A stretch of DNA of 64,000 nt from assembly GCF_000275845.1 (NCBI RefSeq), contig NW_006766910.1, positions 84,831-148,830 on the forward strand, given 5' to 3'. This DNA is from Dichomitus squalens LYAD-421 SS1. Taxonomy: Eukaryota > Basidiomycota > Agaricomycetes > Polyporales > Polyporaceae. Positions 23,346-35,949 of this stretch are shown piece after piece; position 1 is the first letter of the stretch, and each line of letters begins with the position of its first letter. The notes beneath the pieces are model-generated. The model did no database searches. It saw only the letters and a program-made list of their open reading frames with translations, and was not told where the DNA came from. The position numbers were made by a program, and so were the translations under genes.

Positions 23346-24953
23346 TCAACGCCGCACGCTGTATCGATTCCTTATATCCATGTCATACTCGTCGGTGGTG
23401 GCACCACTTGTATCGGTACCATCGGATCGCCTGTTGAATACTATGGACTCCGTAGTCTCGAGTCTGCTCATGACATCCGAGGAGAGGAATGATACTTGAT
23501 ACATCATCCTCTCGTTGGCTTGGTGTAGGTCAATGAGGAAGTGAGACACCATGACTACCGTAAGCCTATGGAGAATTTAGCAATGGTGTGTTGATATATA
23601 CTAAGGGACTCACGGCTCAGAGAATCTTGTGATGTAGGTAGTGTTCAGGCCGACAGGGCTCACTGGTGTGTTCTGTTCAGCGCGTGAGATGCTTGATAAA
23701 GGCTGGTGATAGGAGTTGTAGTTGTAATCACCACGAAGGTAAACGTGAGGTGTAGAGCATTTAGAACAGACAGGAGGCTTTGATTTTGAGAGAATCAGTG
23801 TCACATAACTCGATTTACCGCATCATACTTACAAGAAGTACAGAGTCCCTGACTCGTGCTTAGACCAAATGAAAACATTGAGACCGAATGTACACACCGT
23901 TATGGTACAGCACATCTGCAAGCCCAGGCCCAGTGCCTTGTAAGCCGCGAGACTTATATGTTGCGCGCCAGGTGAGGAATACAACGGTTGTATCGGAGAG
24001 AATGAGAAACGTGCAGATCAAAATAGCTCCTGTGTTGTGCGCTGTCTATCGTATGCTGCATGATAAAGGCCTCGCAAACAAGAACTTACCCCTATAATAC
24101 TATGAGTACGCAACTAGTCTGACTGATTGCCTTGGACTTACAGATGATGTGTTGCCGTTGTGACATTAACATTGGTGATGCAGCCTAGAATAGGATCATA
24201 ATGCTCATCGACATGGTGCAAATCTCCCTAAGAAGTATGTAAGTGTTCGATTCATTCTTCCAAGGGATTTGATGATATTACATAGTAGTTGAGAACCAGG
24301 GGTGCTATACCCAAAATGAAAACGATTCCGCCAATCGCTCTGCTCCTGTTGCTGAGAGCATAGGCACGGAGAGCTGAGAACACTATTCACCATATCAGCA
24401 CGATCTCTACGAGATTGTGGGTCACACCTCCTACTCGCAAATGGTATATATCCTAGGAACCTCATGATATCATCGAAGTAATGAGTTACAAGGCATCTAG
24501 AGATTGCTTAACGTGAGCGGCCAGCTGAAACGTGAACGGGCCATACTCCTGTTTGTGTGTGAGCACCAGTAGATTCCAGACATAAGTGTTACTGACGTGA
24601 GTGAATGAAGGATAGAAACGGATGGGGAGCATAACGACGTAGTAGACAATCGCCGTATAGCGATTGAAACAGAAGAGTATGGAGGATAAGGTCACCCGTT
24701 TCTTCCAAAAGAGATCTAGCTCCTGCTGTATAGTTATCAAGTGGTCGAATGAAATGAGGGCTGCGGTCCCGTTAGAAAGTTTTTGGCTGGGATTGTAGTT
24801 CCATCACTGACTAGCAGTGGAAACGATGACGAAGTTCATGATAACACTGCTCAATCGAGAATCTAGGATAAGAATCCAGCCGGAATATACATAGACTGGC
24901 ACTTACTTCGTTTTGAGAGTAGTAAGGATGTCCTCAGTACTCATGGCGGTCAT
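23346..24953 (-). CDS. DUF6533 membrane protein, copy D5 (class II)
   Basis: Start ATG at 24953 (MTAMSTEDILTT; the second Met at 24944 is also possible). Then IMNFVIVSTA, FDHLITIQQELDLFW, FNRYTAIVYYVVM, MFSALRAYALSNRS, LNYYGDLHHVDEHYDPILGC, VFLTWRATYKSRG, NTTYITRFSEP and VSHFLIDLHQAN, stop at 23346. Predicted microexons are GA at 24547-24548 and GG at 24090-24091 (introns 24092-24141 and 24030-24089). Every splice junction checked is GT-AG and in frame, so the gene reads as intact. It lies between relic X2 and kinase F1 on the same strand. Role unknown; about seven membrane helices. Confidence 0.82.
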
Positions 24954-25744
24954 GGCTCATATTAGTAGCGTCGAGGATAGCCAGATCGGCTGTTTAAGTA
25001 GCCGTACAGGACAGATATAAACTCTCGGAACAATTGTAAAACGAAGTTCTATCAGAGTATGGGGATCCGTGAAACCCGCAAGTCGCTGTCGCACCTCTCA
25101 AACACAGAAGCTATCCGGTGTCATCGGCCGAAGCCAAGGTTAACTCATGTATGTCTTCATCTTGCAGGGTTCAGTTCTCAAATATCAGTGTTTGTTGTAT
25201 GACGTGGCCAAGGAAAGCTCGTTGGGTAGCGAATGAAGACCCCATAGTCAGATTATGATGCTCGATTCTCAGCTGCTCATGGACAAGCGTTAAACAGCGA
25301 GCGGCGATTGGTGCTTCCAGTCTGTAGCAGGCACCGGACCGCTTGGCACATCCTAATCTTCTCTGTGACACTTCGTGGGTTCTAATCAGGAGAATTTAGC
25401 AGAGCAAGGCTAAGATTAGATGTGCAAAGTCACACGCGAGTGTCACTGAAGTCAGGTGGATTTGAGGCCCCGTCAATACACATTGATCGCTGTCTAGAGG
25501 AAGGATTTCTCTCTGCTATCTTGTAAACATAAGGACCTCACCCAAGCAAGCACCTTGCTCGACGGAGGACGAGGACATGATACTCGAGAATGTCTGCGAA
25601 CATGTGCATAGGCGATACCAGGTACATGATGAAGGCTCGGCCTAACAAAAGATCGTGACACAGATATAAGGAAGAGGTACACACGATTGGAGGCACAACA
25701 GAGCTGCACGCACGTGCGAGGGCTCACATCCAGAGAAATCGACA
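24954..25744. other. Spacer between D5 and F1
   Basis: Part of it resembles the DNA upstream of D4 (shared segment near 25.38-25.43 and 19.03-19.07 kb). No gene supported. Confidence 0.45.
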
Positions 25745-28553
25745 CTACTTACGTCGCCAGGTCTTGATAAGTAGCCTTCCGCTCGCAGTCGCCGCTCGCC
25801 TACGCGTCGTCTTGGTACAGACCGTCTGGAATACCGGCACAGTTCTGGCAAAGACTTTCGCTATAGAACGAGTGTCATGGACCGACTCCTCGGTCTCCGG
25901 CTCAGGTGGACCCGGAACGTGCAAGTGATCCTGCAGTACCTCGTTTTCCGGCCACTCGCATTCTTCTGCCCCAGAATCTAAGACCGCCCAAAACAAGTTG
26001 CGGACAGCGTCGTGGTCCTTGAGGTTGGCGGCCTCTTCGTATGTCTCTTCCGAAGGAGGGATGGGCCCGCTGGCGGCCAGCTCCTTGCGGAAGGTCATTC
26101 CTGGGAAGGGGGAGCCGATCTTGGGTTTACTCGATTCGACGCGCGGGCGCCGGGCAGGAGGTTCCGACTCTGCCGCGGCATTCGTCGTGCAAGAAGGCGT
26201 CTTGTGTGATGGAAGCGAGTTTTCGTACTTCCTCACGTCGTACCGCGCCTTGAACCATCCCAACAAAGTGGAAAAGAGTATGTTGAGTGCGTTGTTGGGC
26301 CGTCCGTCCAGCCCAAATCCGATGTCAACGCCATCATACTCCAGAGCTCCGAGTTGGGTTATCACCCAGACCTTGAGAGAAGGACACTTGATGGTCCCGT
26401 CGGGTCGGCGCATGAATCGGACGAAGTAGTCGTCACAGAATGAGGGAACTTCCAGCTCCATGTTGTGGGAGCAGTAGCGAATGGCGTTTTCCAAGAGGAC
26501 ATTAAAGAAAGACTCGATCTCGTCCGCAGTGCTGACGATATGAGAAGCATCCCAGAAAGACGCCACTGACATATAACGCCAGGTACCCTGTTCAAATAGT
26601 AAATGATTCCTTCGTTCCACAACGTTGAGCGGAGCGCACCACTCTGATCTCATGCTTGGGATGCTGCCTGCTGACATCCTGCTCAGGCTCAGATACCGGC
26701 TTAGACAACTCCCAATCTGCAAGAATCCCACGCCAACGTATACGAACAACACGTTTCCCGTCGTCGTCGTCTGATGCGATGAAGGTGGGAAGAATCAGGA
26801 TGTTTCCGCTACTGACGTCGCAGTGTATAACCCTCGATTTGCTCGTGGCTTCATAGTGGGCTGGTTTCAGCAGTCAGTACATGCCAGCGACCCAAGAAAT
26901 GCGCTAGCTTACCCTCAATCGCATCCCGTATGACGCTGACCAGTTGGCGGCTAGACTGAAATGCTTTGAGCGGGAGGCAAACCTCCTTGAAAGCGAGACG
27001 ATGATGGACATATGGCCACACGTCGGGCGTCGGCTCTTCCTCCATCTCGCTGTGGGTACGCTTGACTCCGTGAGGCTCGTCCGAACGACCCTCGCGTGCG
27101 CCGGTCTGAGGTTCTTCATTCTTGCTCGGGTCCTCGCTTTTGCAGTCAGGTGAGAGGCTATAGTCGAATTGTTGAGCAGTAAGGAGAGTCGGTATGTTGC
27201 AGACGTCGTACTTATTGAGCTTGTCTAGGATCTGGGCTTCGGAGTTGACATTCTCGTGGACCGGCCGCCAGGTATCCTTGAGGAAGACGAACGTCCTTGT
27301 TCGCTTGCGGTATGCCACGTAACCACGAGTGCCTCGACCAAAGACTCCGCGCGTGTGGTAGAATGGCTTGCAGACAAGGAACTCGTCGTCGTCGATGGTG
27401 AGGTTGTACCGGGGCCAGTCTGTGAGAGATTTACGGAAGTAGTCGAGAACGTACTCGAAGACGAACGAGCCGCCATCAGGAATATGCAGAGTGGTCGGTT
27501 GTTCCGTATCCCTGTCGACAAGACCAGGGCTGGGGCCGTTCATGACCGTGTTCGTATTGGTAGGTAGAGGCTGGGACGGGGCAGTAAGGAGAGTCTCGGG
27601 GAGCGGGGTGCCTTCTTCATGGCCGACCACAGGAAGATGGAACGGGATGTTTACGTCCGCAAGTTTGTCCATCAACCGGTAGTCGTCAGTCCCCTTCTGG
27701 ATCAGCGTCGCAGAGGTGTCAAAGCCCTGACCCTCGTCGTCCATGACAATGAGCGCCAGGAGCACCTCGACCAACGCATCCGTACGCAAGAGGTAGTCAA
27801 CCTTCTCGCTGACGAAGACACCGATCCGGTCCCACTGCATGACGCGAAACTCCCTCCCGATCACGAAGAGAGAGAAGGCGGCAGCACGATGTTGATAGAG
27901 GAAGACTTGATCAGCGTAGGCGCTGAGCTGCCCCCATACCTTCTTTCTCTCTTCTAGGGCCTCCGCCTCTCCTTCCTGTGCCTCGTCGAAGGGGTCGTTG
28001 TGCGTGCCTTCCTGCTTGAACTGAAAAAACGCCCGCTGATGTTGCCAGTTGGGCCGGCCTTTGCCGAGCTCGGCGTCCTTCCGGAAGAGCGCTGCGTCGG
28101 AAACGTTCCTATCATCGTCTCTCGGGTCCCAAAGGCGAGGAGAAAGCCGCATGACGTAGCGCGGGACTTTGTCGGCCATCTCCGTCTGCCACATCTGTTG
28201 AGAGGAAGGTGTAGCGGAGACGGAATCGACAGGAATGATGGGAGTGATACTCCGTACGCAGTAGTCAAGAAGGTGCTTGTTGATCACATCCGCCTCGAAG
28301 AAAATCAGCACAAAGCCGGCTTCAGAGAAATCACGCCACTCACAAAGTCGGAGGCAAGCTGATCCTCAGGAAGGCGGTCGCTATTATTTGAACGCTTATT
28401 GTGGTTCTGAATGACGTCTTTGAGCGAGGCGTTGATCTTTGACATCTGCTCGGGCGGGAAATTGGAGAGCAGGGGTTGAGGTGTCGGGAGGAGATTGTTG
28501 ACGAAGTCGGATAGCGACAGCCACGTCAAATCTCCGTGCATATTGCGAACCAT
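25745..28553 (-). CDS. FunK1 fungal-type protein kinase, copy F1 (HCD variant)
   Basis: Large eukaryotic-like kinase of the FunK1 group, expanded in mushroom-forming fungi; substrates unknown. Exons read as 28344-28553, 26913-28293, 26640-26860 and 25745-26587, total 2655 nt (884 aa), all GT-AG. Motifs in order: an N-terminal region shared with F3 and F4, GRGTRGYVAYRK (nucleotide-loop-like), KEVCLP, the catalytic loop VIHCDVSSGNIL in which HRD has become HCD, ILADWELSKP in the DFG position, and GTWRYMSV. The catalytic Asp and Asn remain. The ancestral start used by F4 is ACG here and a TGA follows within that leader, so translation probably begins at 28553 and the low-complexity N-terminal leader is lost. 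A GTAAGT at the stop codon could instead splice to another exon. Confidence 0.82.
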
Positions 28554-28819
28554 GACGAAATCGAACTCTGCTTTATGTGGTCCAACAGTCCCGGGCCCTC
28601 GGCTGCAATAGTGATGCTGATTTTGCGCGAAGTGGGAAGGATTGTTATGAGGAACTCAGGATTCGTCCACAGAGAATGGAAGAAGGACCTGTGGTTTCGT
28701 AGTCGTATGTTGGGCAGGAATGTATTAGAAGGAAGAGCGATACTCACGGAGTACTCAAGTGAGGATGGTGGCTTTCTATCGGCAGAGGGCGCAGAGCAGT
28801 GTCTATTGCTGCAGGGCAA

Positions 28820-31457
28820 CAGTGTTCATCGTGGCATCATGAGTCACAGACACTTAGGTAAAGCAATTGATATCAAGCATACCGATATTGGTGTGCGATT
28901 TGGACTTCGTGGATGTGTGTCTCGCGACGTTGGCGGTTGGAGAATAACCTGTATGGGCGCCAAGTTCGACCGAACGCCACCTTCAGGTCTGACGCCGGTG
29001 TTGTCTGATCATGCGGCGTACAGGTAGCTTCGAAGGGCATCAATTGGACGTGACGCTACTATGATGAATTAGGACGTAGTGCACAGGACGTCCATTGCCG
29101 AGGCCCTACTCAGGCCACAATCGGATGGTAGTTCCAAGAAGCTACCTACGAATGTCAAACAGCCGATGTCAGCATGAGGCTCTATGGCAGTTGATATGGC
29201 AGCGATGAACGACAGGATTCAACTTACTGGAGTTCGTGAGATTCGTCTGCGTGCCGAGGCCGCCACGAGACGGTGACGTATACGTGGGTGAGGCACGATG
29301 AGCCCGAGGTCGAGCAAGGTAGCGTCTACCAAGTCCAATCGAACGACAATGTATTCGGCGAACTGCACGGTCACATGAGATGGACTACCAACTAGTAATA
29401 CTGAAGCGCGAGTGGTCAAGAAAGCCGGACGAGAATCTGATAAGAGCCAACCTAACCAGACTCGCTACCTGCCCACGCAACAGGACCATCCTCACAACGA
29501 GCTCTTGACGGCTACATTTACACTGCGAGGATCAATTAGCCAAGTGGATAGGGGGAGGGCACGTACATACAAGCGCAGGACGACGTCTGCAGGATAGCTC
29601 AGGGCGGGAGGAGCGATGCCAAGATAGGTATGCCTGCTCCGTTCCGATAATGGTGGAGATTTCGCGGTCGAGGGGTCGAGTGTCAGGAGGTATTAAAAGC
29701 GATAGTGATGGTCTAGGCTTGCTCATATACTTCAACCATCTAACGGAATGCGGGAGAAACAGACCCACTACGGCGTACGGCCAGAGAAAGCGAACCGCCT
29801 GCTCGAGTCCCGTACCTGGTCAATTCGTCGTTGGAAGAAACATTTAAGCGAGGGACATACCCTAGCCCTTGTATTCTTCCTACCCCTTTAGCGTGTCCTC
29901 CTGTTATAACAACTCACACGTGCAGGGTAGCTCGAGCGTTGAGGGTGATCGGCTGGTGCAATCGTATGCGCTCCCTTCCCGGAGACGAGCGTAATGGAAG
30001 CGCGGGTCATGTTGGCATGTAGCGTCCCGTGTCGTGGACGATTTGAAGACGGTTCGTACATGATGCGTTCTTTTCGCGGCTATAGGGATGGTGGTAGTGG
30101 GCGCGTCGGCCCCACAAAACGTATCGTGTCCAAGCTAGAGCCAGCAGGAAACTAGATAAGAGCAGATATGAAGCAGCTAAAGGTACTCAGAATGTGAAAG
30201 ATGCATGCATAGATGTAGCTCGGGAGGGTTGAGGGAGAGAGGGAGAGATATGGCGATGTGCGGGCATGCGCAGGCTTGCGAGGACGGACAGCCAAATTCC
30301 GGTCTAGGTGACGTCAGCAAATGGCGGGCGGTGATTCGTCCGAGCTTCGGGCGCCTTTGTCCCGCCCCAACATTCAAGCCAACCTTAGAACTGAAATGCG
30401 CGATTCAGCAAGCACTCGGGAATTGCATACATGAATCTGAGAAAGGTCAGTACAATTTTTGTCTTTCAGTGCCCGACTCCTAGGCTGGAACGGCAAGACT
30501 CTAGTCGTCTTGATCTTAACCCTACTGGGGCACTCGGGTACGAACTTCTGTAGAATCACTGATCCTCCAGGCTGCAGGAGGATTATGGGAATGTAATATG
30601 CCTTTGGGTCAGTTCAGCTCCTCTAATATACCTAAATGGGACAGGTTACTCATGTTGCCACTTAGGCGTGTAGATATGATTCAGAACCCTTGATTAACTT
30701 CGCATTCTCTCGTCGCTTGATGGGCACCGGGCGGGTACTCAAAAGCCTGCGTACGTTTGCACCAATTTCACCTCTCCTCTTACAGCCTTACTCACAGGGA
30801 GAACATGGGGCTTACATCAGGGTGATGTTCCACAAGTCAAACGCGAACATCCAACCAACCGGAGGCCAGAACATAGGTGGATGTTTTGGTGCACCTGTCC
30901 TCTTCTGCGCAGCCGAGGTCAAGAATACAGGAAGAGATCTGGAGTGACGTATGTCCTATTCTATGTAGTATCTGAATGCCAGCCATGTGCTTAAGCCACA
31001 TCTCCACCGCCGTTATCTCCATGTGTCTTCTCATCCCCGCACTGAATCTCGTCTACGAGCAAGCGTGACCGCACCGCAATTATCGTTATGGTCTAATGTG
31101 CATAGCATCCTTGGGTTCATGACTTTCAAGGAAACATTCAGGAGATAGTGTCTGCAACGTGCGCTGCGCTGTAGCGGCTTGCGCTCTCATTCCCGGAGAG
31201 GGGCTGGGAGGAGGACGAAAGGGGATCAGATCACAGTAGCTTCGCACACGTATCGTGATGTATGGCACCTTTCGTTGACCCTCGGTACTTTTGGTGTATG
31301 TACTGAATGCTCTGCGACTTTGTGGCTTGTCACAGGAGGACGGGTTCTAAGCGGTCTTGCAATGATAGTCAATTACGGGCAGCGCGCTTTGCTCGACTTT
31401 AACTTAGTAACGGGTATGTGCTACTATATTCATTGAAATAAACGTGTAATTCCAATG
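28820..31457. other. Region containing relic Y1
   Basis: 28.8-30.4 kb resembles 35.7-37.3 kb over most of its length, continuing the F1/F2 duplication. 30.5-31.4 kb shows no coding signal. The relic itself is listed separately. Confidence 0.5.
29090..30430 (-). pseudogene. Relic Y1, unidentified repeated sequence
   Basis: Similar DNA occurs at 35.95-37.30 kb (Y2) and 51.54-53.53 kb (Y3). Conserved pieces are a block near 29115-29170, the frame LDLVDATLLDLGLIVP on the minus strand (about 29270-29330), PADVVLRLYV (about 29568-29600) followed by sequence like a GT donor, and TGACGTCAGCA at 30309-30319. The copies diverge by many indels and none has a long frame, so I read them as remnants of one gene on the minus strand with its promoter at the high-coordinate end. 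Family not recognised. Confidence 0.4.
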
Positions 31458-33066
31458 TTATATGCTATAAGAGATGGATTCTGTGTCATCGTCCTCGATA
31501 ACAGCACGGATTGAATCGTCACTAAATGGTCTATAGAATACCATGGACTGGGGAGTTTCCAGCCTGCCGATACTATCAAGGGATATGAATGACTCTCGAT
31601 GCATCCTCCTCCCATCGGCTTCACGTAAGTCAATGAGGAAGTGGGATACCATGATGGCAGTGAAACTACAGCGTTGTCAATGATAGCAGGCTGAAAGACT
31701 GTATCAAACCACTTCACTCACGGCTCGGAGAATCGTGTGATATAAGTGGTGTTCTTGCCAACAGGGCGCAGAGGTGTATCCTGTGAAATATCTCAGAGTG
31801 CTATGAGTATTTCTATGCACAAATCAGACTGACCAGGAAAGTAAATGTGAGGTGGAGAGCGTTCAGTAGGCACAGAACACTTGTGAACTATTCAGCCACG
31901 CTTCGCATATTGCCATCATTATACCCACGAGAAGTACATGGTCTCTGTATAGTGTTCAGATACAGGAGACATCAGTGAGACTCAACGTGCACACCATCCT
32001 GGTAAATCACGTCCACAATGGAAGGTAACATCCTTCGTGTACCACGATATTTCCAGGTTGCATGCAAGGTAAGGCATACAACACTTGCGTCACAGAGAAT
32101 GAGACATGTCCGGATCACAACAGTTCCTGTATTGTGAGCCGTCTACTGTAAGTTGCATGGTGAAGGCGGTGCAGATTGGATAATTACCCCTGCTTTATTG
32201 TAAGCCTACGAAACGTGAATCTGATGAGCTTTGACTCACAAGTGGTTTGAGGCTGTCGACGTGTTTACATTTGTGATGCAGCCTAGGATAGGATCATATT
32301 GCTCGTCAACGTGATGCAAGTCACCCTTGAAACTGCATAAATATGTGGTTCCCTCAAGGAGTGTCATGACTTACATAATAATTGAGAACTAGGGGCATGA
32401 TTCCTAGAACAAATACAAGCCCGCTCACCACCTTACTCCTATTGCTAAGAGCGTAGGCACGGAGAGCTGAAAACACTTCTCAAAGCTTTAGCAAGACCTG
32501 TACGACGCCATACCCAACACCATGTACCTGCAAATGGGAGGTAGCCTAGAAACCTTAGAATATCTTCGGTGTAATGGGTCACAACGCATCTAAGAATTGC
32601 CTGACGTCAATAGCTTCTATTGTAGCTGTGACATTGATGGGCCGTACTCCTGGGAAGCGTCAGAAACACCATAGCAGCATCACCATGATCGAGGCATTCA
32701 TTTACTGACCTGAGTGACCGAAGGAAAGAATCTGATTGGGAGCAAGGCAACATAATAACTGATAGCCACATAGCGATTGGATAGGAATAGTATGGAGGAC
32801 AGGTTCAACCTTCTCTTCCAGAAGAGCTCCAGTTCCTGCTGGACAGTCATCAAGTAGTCGAACACAACAATCGCTAGGGCCTTCATTAGCATGCTGTCCA
32901 CCGATCATGACGTCACTGACTGACTCGCAACGGCCACAACAATGAAGTTCATGATCTGACTGCTCGAAGGTTGATCAATTTACAGACACCAGCTGCTATA
33001 CCCAGAGAGTCGTGCGTACTTTTTCTCAAGGACGGCGACCATGTGCGCCATATTGGGGGTAGCCAT
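31458..33066 (-). CDS. DUF6533 membrane protein, copy D6 (class II)
   Basis: Start ATG at 33066 (MATPNMAHMVAVL). Then IMNFIVVAVA, VFDYLMTVQQELELFW, SNRYVAISYYVAL, FSALRAYALSNRS, LNYYGDLHHVDEQYDPILGC, TTYITRFSEP and VSHFLIDLREAD, stop at 31458. Predicted microexons are GA at 32648-32649 and GG at 32188-32189 (introns 32190-32239 and 32127-32187; the donor GTAATT is weak). All other joins are in frame, so it reads as intact. Two TGACGTCA octamers lie in introns at about 32605 and 32909. It is followed downstream (lower coordinates) by relic Y1 and kinase F1, and preceded by the F2 fragment. Confidence 0.8.
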
Positions 33067-34795
33067 GACTCCTAACGAACAGGAGCCTGACATTTTCGGA
33101 ACTGGCTGCTTAAGTAGTCAGGTGAATAGAGCTTACCTGTGAGGGCGGCCAGACAACATGTTGTTTCCCTAGCTTCTAGAGTACGACGAGACGCCATAGC
33201 ACCTCCGTGAGAGGAGCAACTGAGGGCCGTTGGCAAACACAGATGCCCAGATCTGTATGTTACTCTGCATTCACATTGCGGCTCATCTTCGGGATTCAGT
33301 TCTCCCGACCATCACGAAGTCAGAAAACATGCGTAATGGCTGTACAACATGGCACAGGCAGGGCCAGACTCTTCACTTCGGAAAAGTAGAAGAAAACCCA
33401 ATAGTGAAATGAAATTGCGCGACTTACGTTCGGCAGTTGAGGAATAGAACTAAGGCTGTGTATATGAGCTAAATGATTGTGCTTTGTGTCGTCGCTTTCC
33501 CTGCATTTCTATCAACAAAGATTCGCAGAACCCGAAAGAATTCAAGTGGATCAGCAGGCACTAGAGCTCTCCTCGACTGTGGTGCATCAGTATGGCAACG
33601 AACAAGCCAGAACGCATGTAAGAAGCAGCGTGAAAGCCGCACAGCTCCGAGCATTGCTTCAATGGTCAATCATCTCGTCGCTCTGGCTTGCTCGCGAGAT
33701 TGGACTCGGTTGTGATCGGGAGCTTCATCATGTGAAGAGTGCCTATGCGACCCGAGGAAGAGGTAGCATTGTAAAGGCTACTCAGAAGTCTGAAGCCCCA
33801 TGCTGATATGGACAGCCTGAGGGACGACACGAGGTTTCAGACTGTCGCCAGTGGGCTCAACGGAGTAACCATACAAACTCGTCTGTCAAGGGACCGCCAT
33901 AATATACCGCCACGTTGTAAAAAAGAAGGGGCCAGTGTAGTTCGTCAGGTGAACGAGTGATCGGATCAGTAACACAGCGATCAGAGGCGGGGCGGAATGA
34001 ACGACATCTGGCAAAGTTCTAGACCCATCATGAGGGCTATGAGGCTACGATACGCGTAACACGTAGTGTGCTGGAGGTCAGCTTCAACTGAGCTCCAGGA
34101 AACGGTAAAGCCTGACAGAGGATATAGGAAGTCCACTGACATTGATGGCCGAATGCGGGGTAGACAAGTAGCAACATGATACAAGCGAGCGTCGGGCAGT
34201 GCTTAGGAGGGCTGTGACCTATTCAATAGGTCGGAGTCAATAGCGAGTAGATGCGAACACTTGTAAGAAGAGCTGCCGGATCCAGCTTATCATCAGCTTA
34301 ACAGATACGGTGTGGCCCAAAGAGCAGTGCTTGTGAGCTTCGAACGTAGGACCACGTTGATAGTTGCAAGGAAACAGACAGGGAGGCGATCCACGAAGGA
34401 GTCTTAGTATGCACGCATTGCATCGGAGCCCCTCCTTGGCTCGGACTCGCACATGCCAATAGTACCGAAGCGTGAGCCTGCTATCGAAGGAGAAGGACAG
34501 ATGAAATCTGAAAGATCGAAGTCGCCGGATTTAGCTACTAACGTCGGCTATAATTGGCCCGGCCCTTCGGCGCCTCTGAGTGCTGGCCCAACGTCCGAGT
34601 CTGGGCCAGCGGTACTCACCATGCCCAGCAAAGTCACAGACCGGTAGCTCTTCTGCACCTGAATCTAACAGCATTCATGTGTCGTCTTGATACCCTCTTG
34701 TACTTCGATCGAATAAGCTCCATGCTGAGCTGACCGTCTGTCGATTAGCAGGTACAAGAAATTATATGGTGCCTTCGGAGAGTCCTTGTATGTAC
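33067..34795. other. Intergenic stretch, no gene supported
   Basis: Overlapping plus-strand frames at 33.47-33.81 kb have no recognisable motif. The part near 34.8 kb is where the truncated kinase F2 stops matching F1. Nothing further is supportable. Confidence 0.4.
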
Positions 34796-35720
34796 CTACA
34801 CTATCGCTCTTTCCTCCTCTCCAGTTCTGCGCTGATACACCTTGATATTGTGAGCAGAGTACGTACGGCACATCTCCACCGGCCACACCATGATCCTTTC
34901 TTCTAGGGCCTCCACCTCTCCCTCTTCTGCGTCGTCGAAGGGGTCGTTGTGTGTGCCCTCATGCTTGAACTGGAAGAACGCCCGCTGATGTTGCCGGTTG
35001 GGCAGACCTTTGCCGAGCTCGGCGTTCTTCCGGAAGAGCGCTGCGTCGGACACGTTCCTACCATCGTCTCTCGAGTCTCAGCGGCGAGGAGAAGGCCGTA
35101 TGACGTAGCACGGGACTTTGTGGGCCGTCCCTGTCTGCCACATCTGTTGGAAGGACTGTGAAGCGGAGATGGCATCGACAGGAATGATAGGAGCGATATT
35201 CGCACACGTTGCGCTCCATGCGAAGTAGTCAAGACCGTGGTCGCTATAAACAGTAGCCTGGGACAAGTTCAGCACAAAGCCGGCTTCAGAGCATCCGAGC
35301 CACTTACGAAGTCGGCGGAAAGTTGATTCCCGGGAAATCGGTTGCTGTCCTCGACATGCTGCTTGTAGTTCTGAGGGCCGTCTTTAAGGGCGACATTGAT
35401 CTTCGACATCTACGCAGGCGAAATTGTCGGAGAGCAGGCGTATTAGGAGGAGCTTGTCGACAAAGTCGGATAGCGACAGCCATGTCACCTTTCCGTGCAC
35501 ATCGCGACCCATGACGAGTATGACGTCTGCGTTAGGCGGTCGAATGATTCCTGGCTTTCGACTGCAATCGCGACGCTGACCCCGCGCGAATTGGGAAGGA
35601 CTGTTGTGAGGGAGATAGGATCCGGCTACAGAGAATGGGAGAAGGACCTGTGGTTTCATAGTCGTATTGGAGCAGAACATGGATAAGAAGGGGAAGAGAG
35701 CGACAGTTACGGAATACATG
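34796..35720 (-). pseudogene. FunK1 kinase fragment, copy F2
   Basis: Only the N-terminal quarter of a FunK1 protein is present. HGKVTWLSLSDFV (about 35470-35515), PIIPVDAISAS (about 35180), and SDAALFRKNAELGKG through RAFFQFKHEGTHNDPFDD (about 34935-35060) match F1 closely. Stops interrupt the frame, for example after RPSPRR near 35078. Similarity ends abruptly at about 34.87 kb, before the nucleotide-loop and catalytic regions. The copy was therefore truncated, perhaps at a duplication breakpoint; its upstream side continues to match F1's upstream side (relic Y). Confidence 0.85.
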
Positions 35721-35949
35721 AGAGAGGATGTGCGTTTTCTATCGGCAGAAAGCTCAGCGTGTTCACCATGGCGTCATGAGTCACAGACGGTTAGGCAAAT
35801 AGAACGAGATCAAGCATACCAATGTTTGTGTGCAATTTAGGCTTCGTGGATGTGTGTTTCACGAAGTTGGAACTGGAGATCAGCCCGCATAGGCGCCAAG
35901 TTCGACCGAACGCCACGTTGGGTTCAGACGCCGATGTCTTTCGATCTAC

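Noticed and set aside
26000..28360. Long plus-strand frames opposite F1 (also opposite F3 and F4)
   Set aside because: They mirror the kinase exons in an antisense frame and recur in each copy for that reason.
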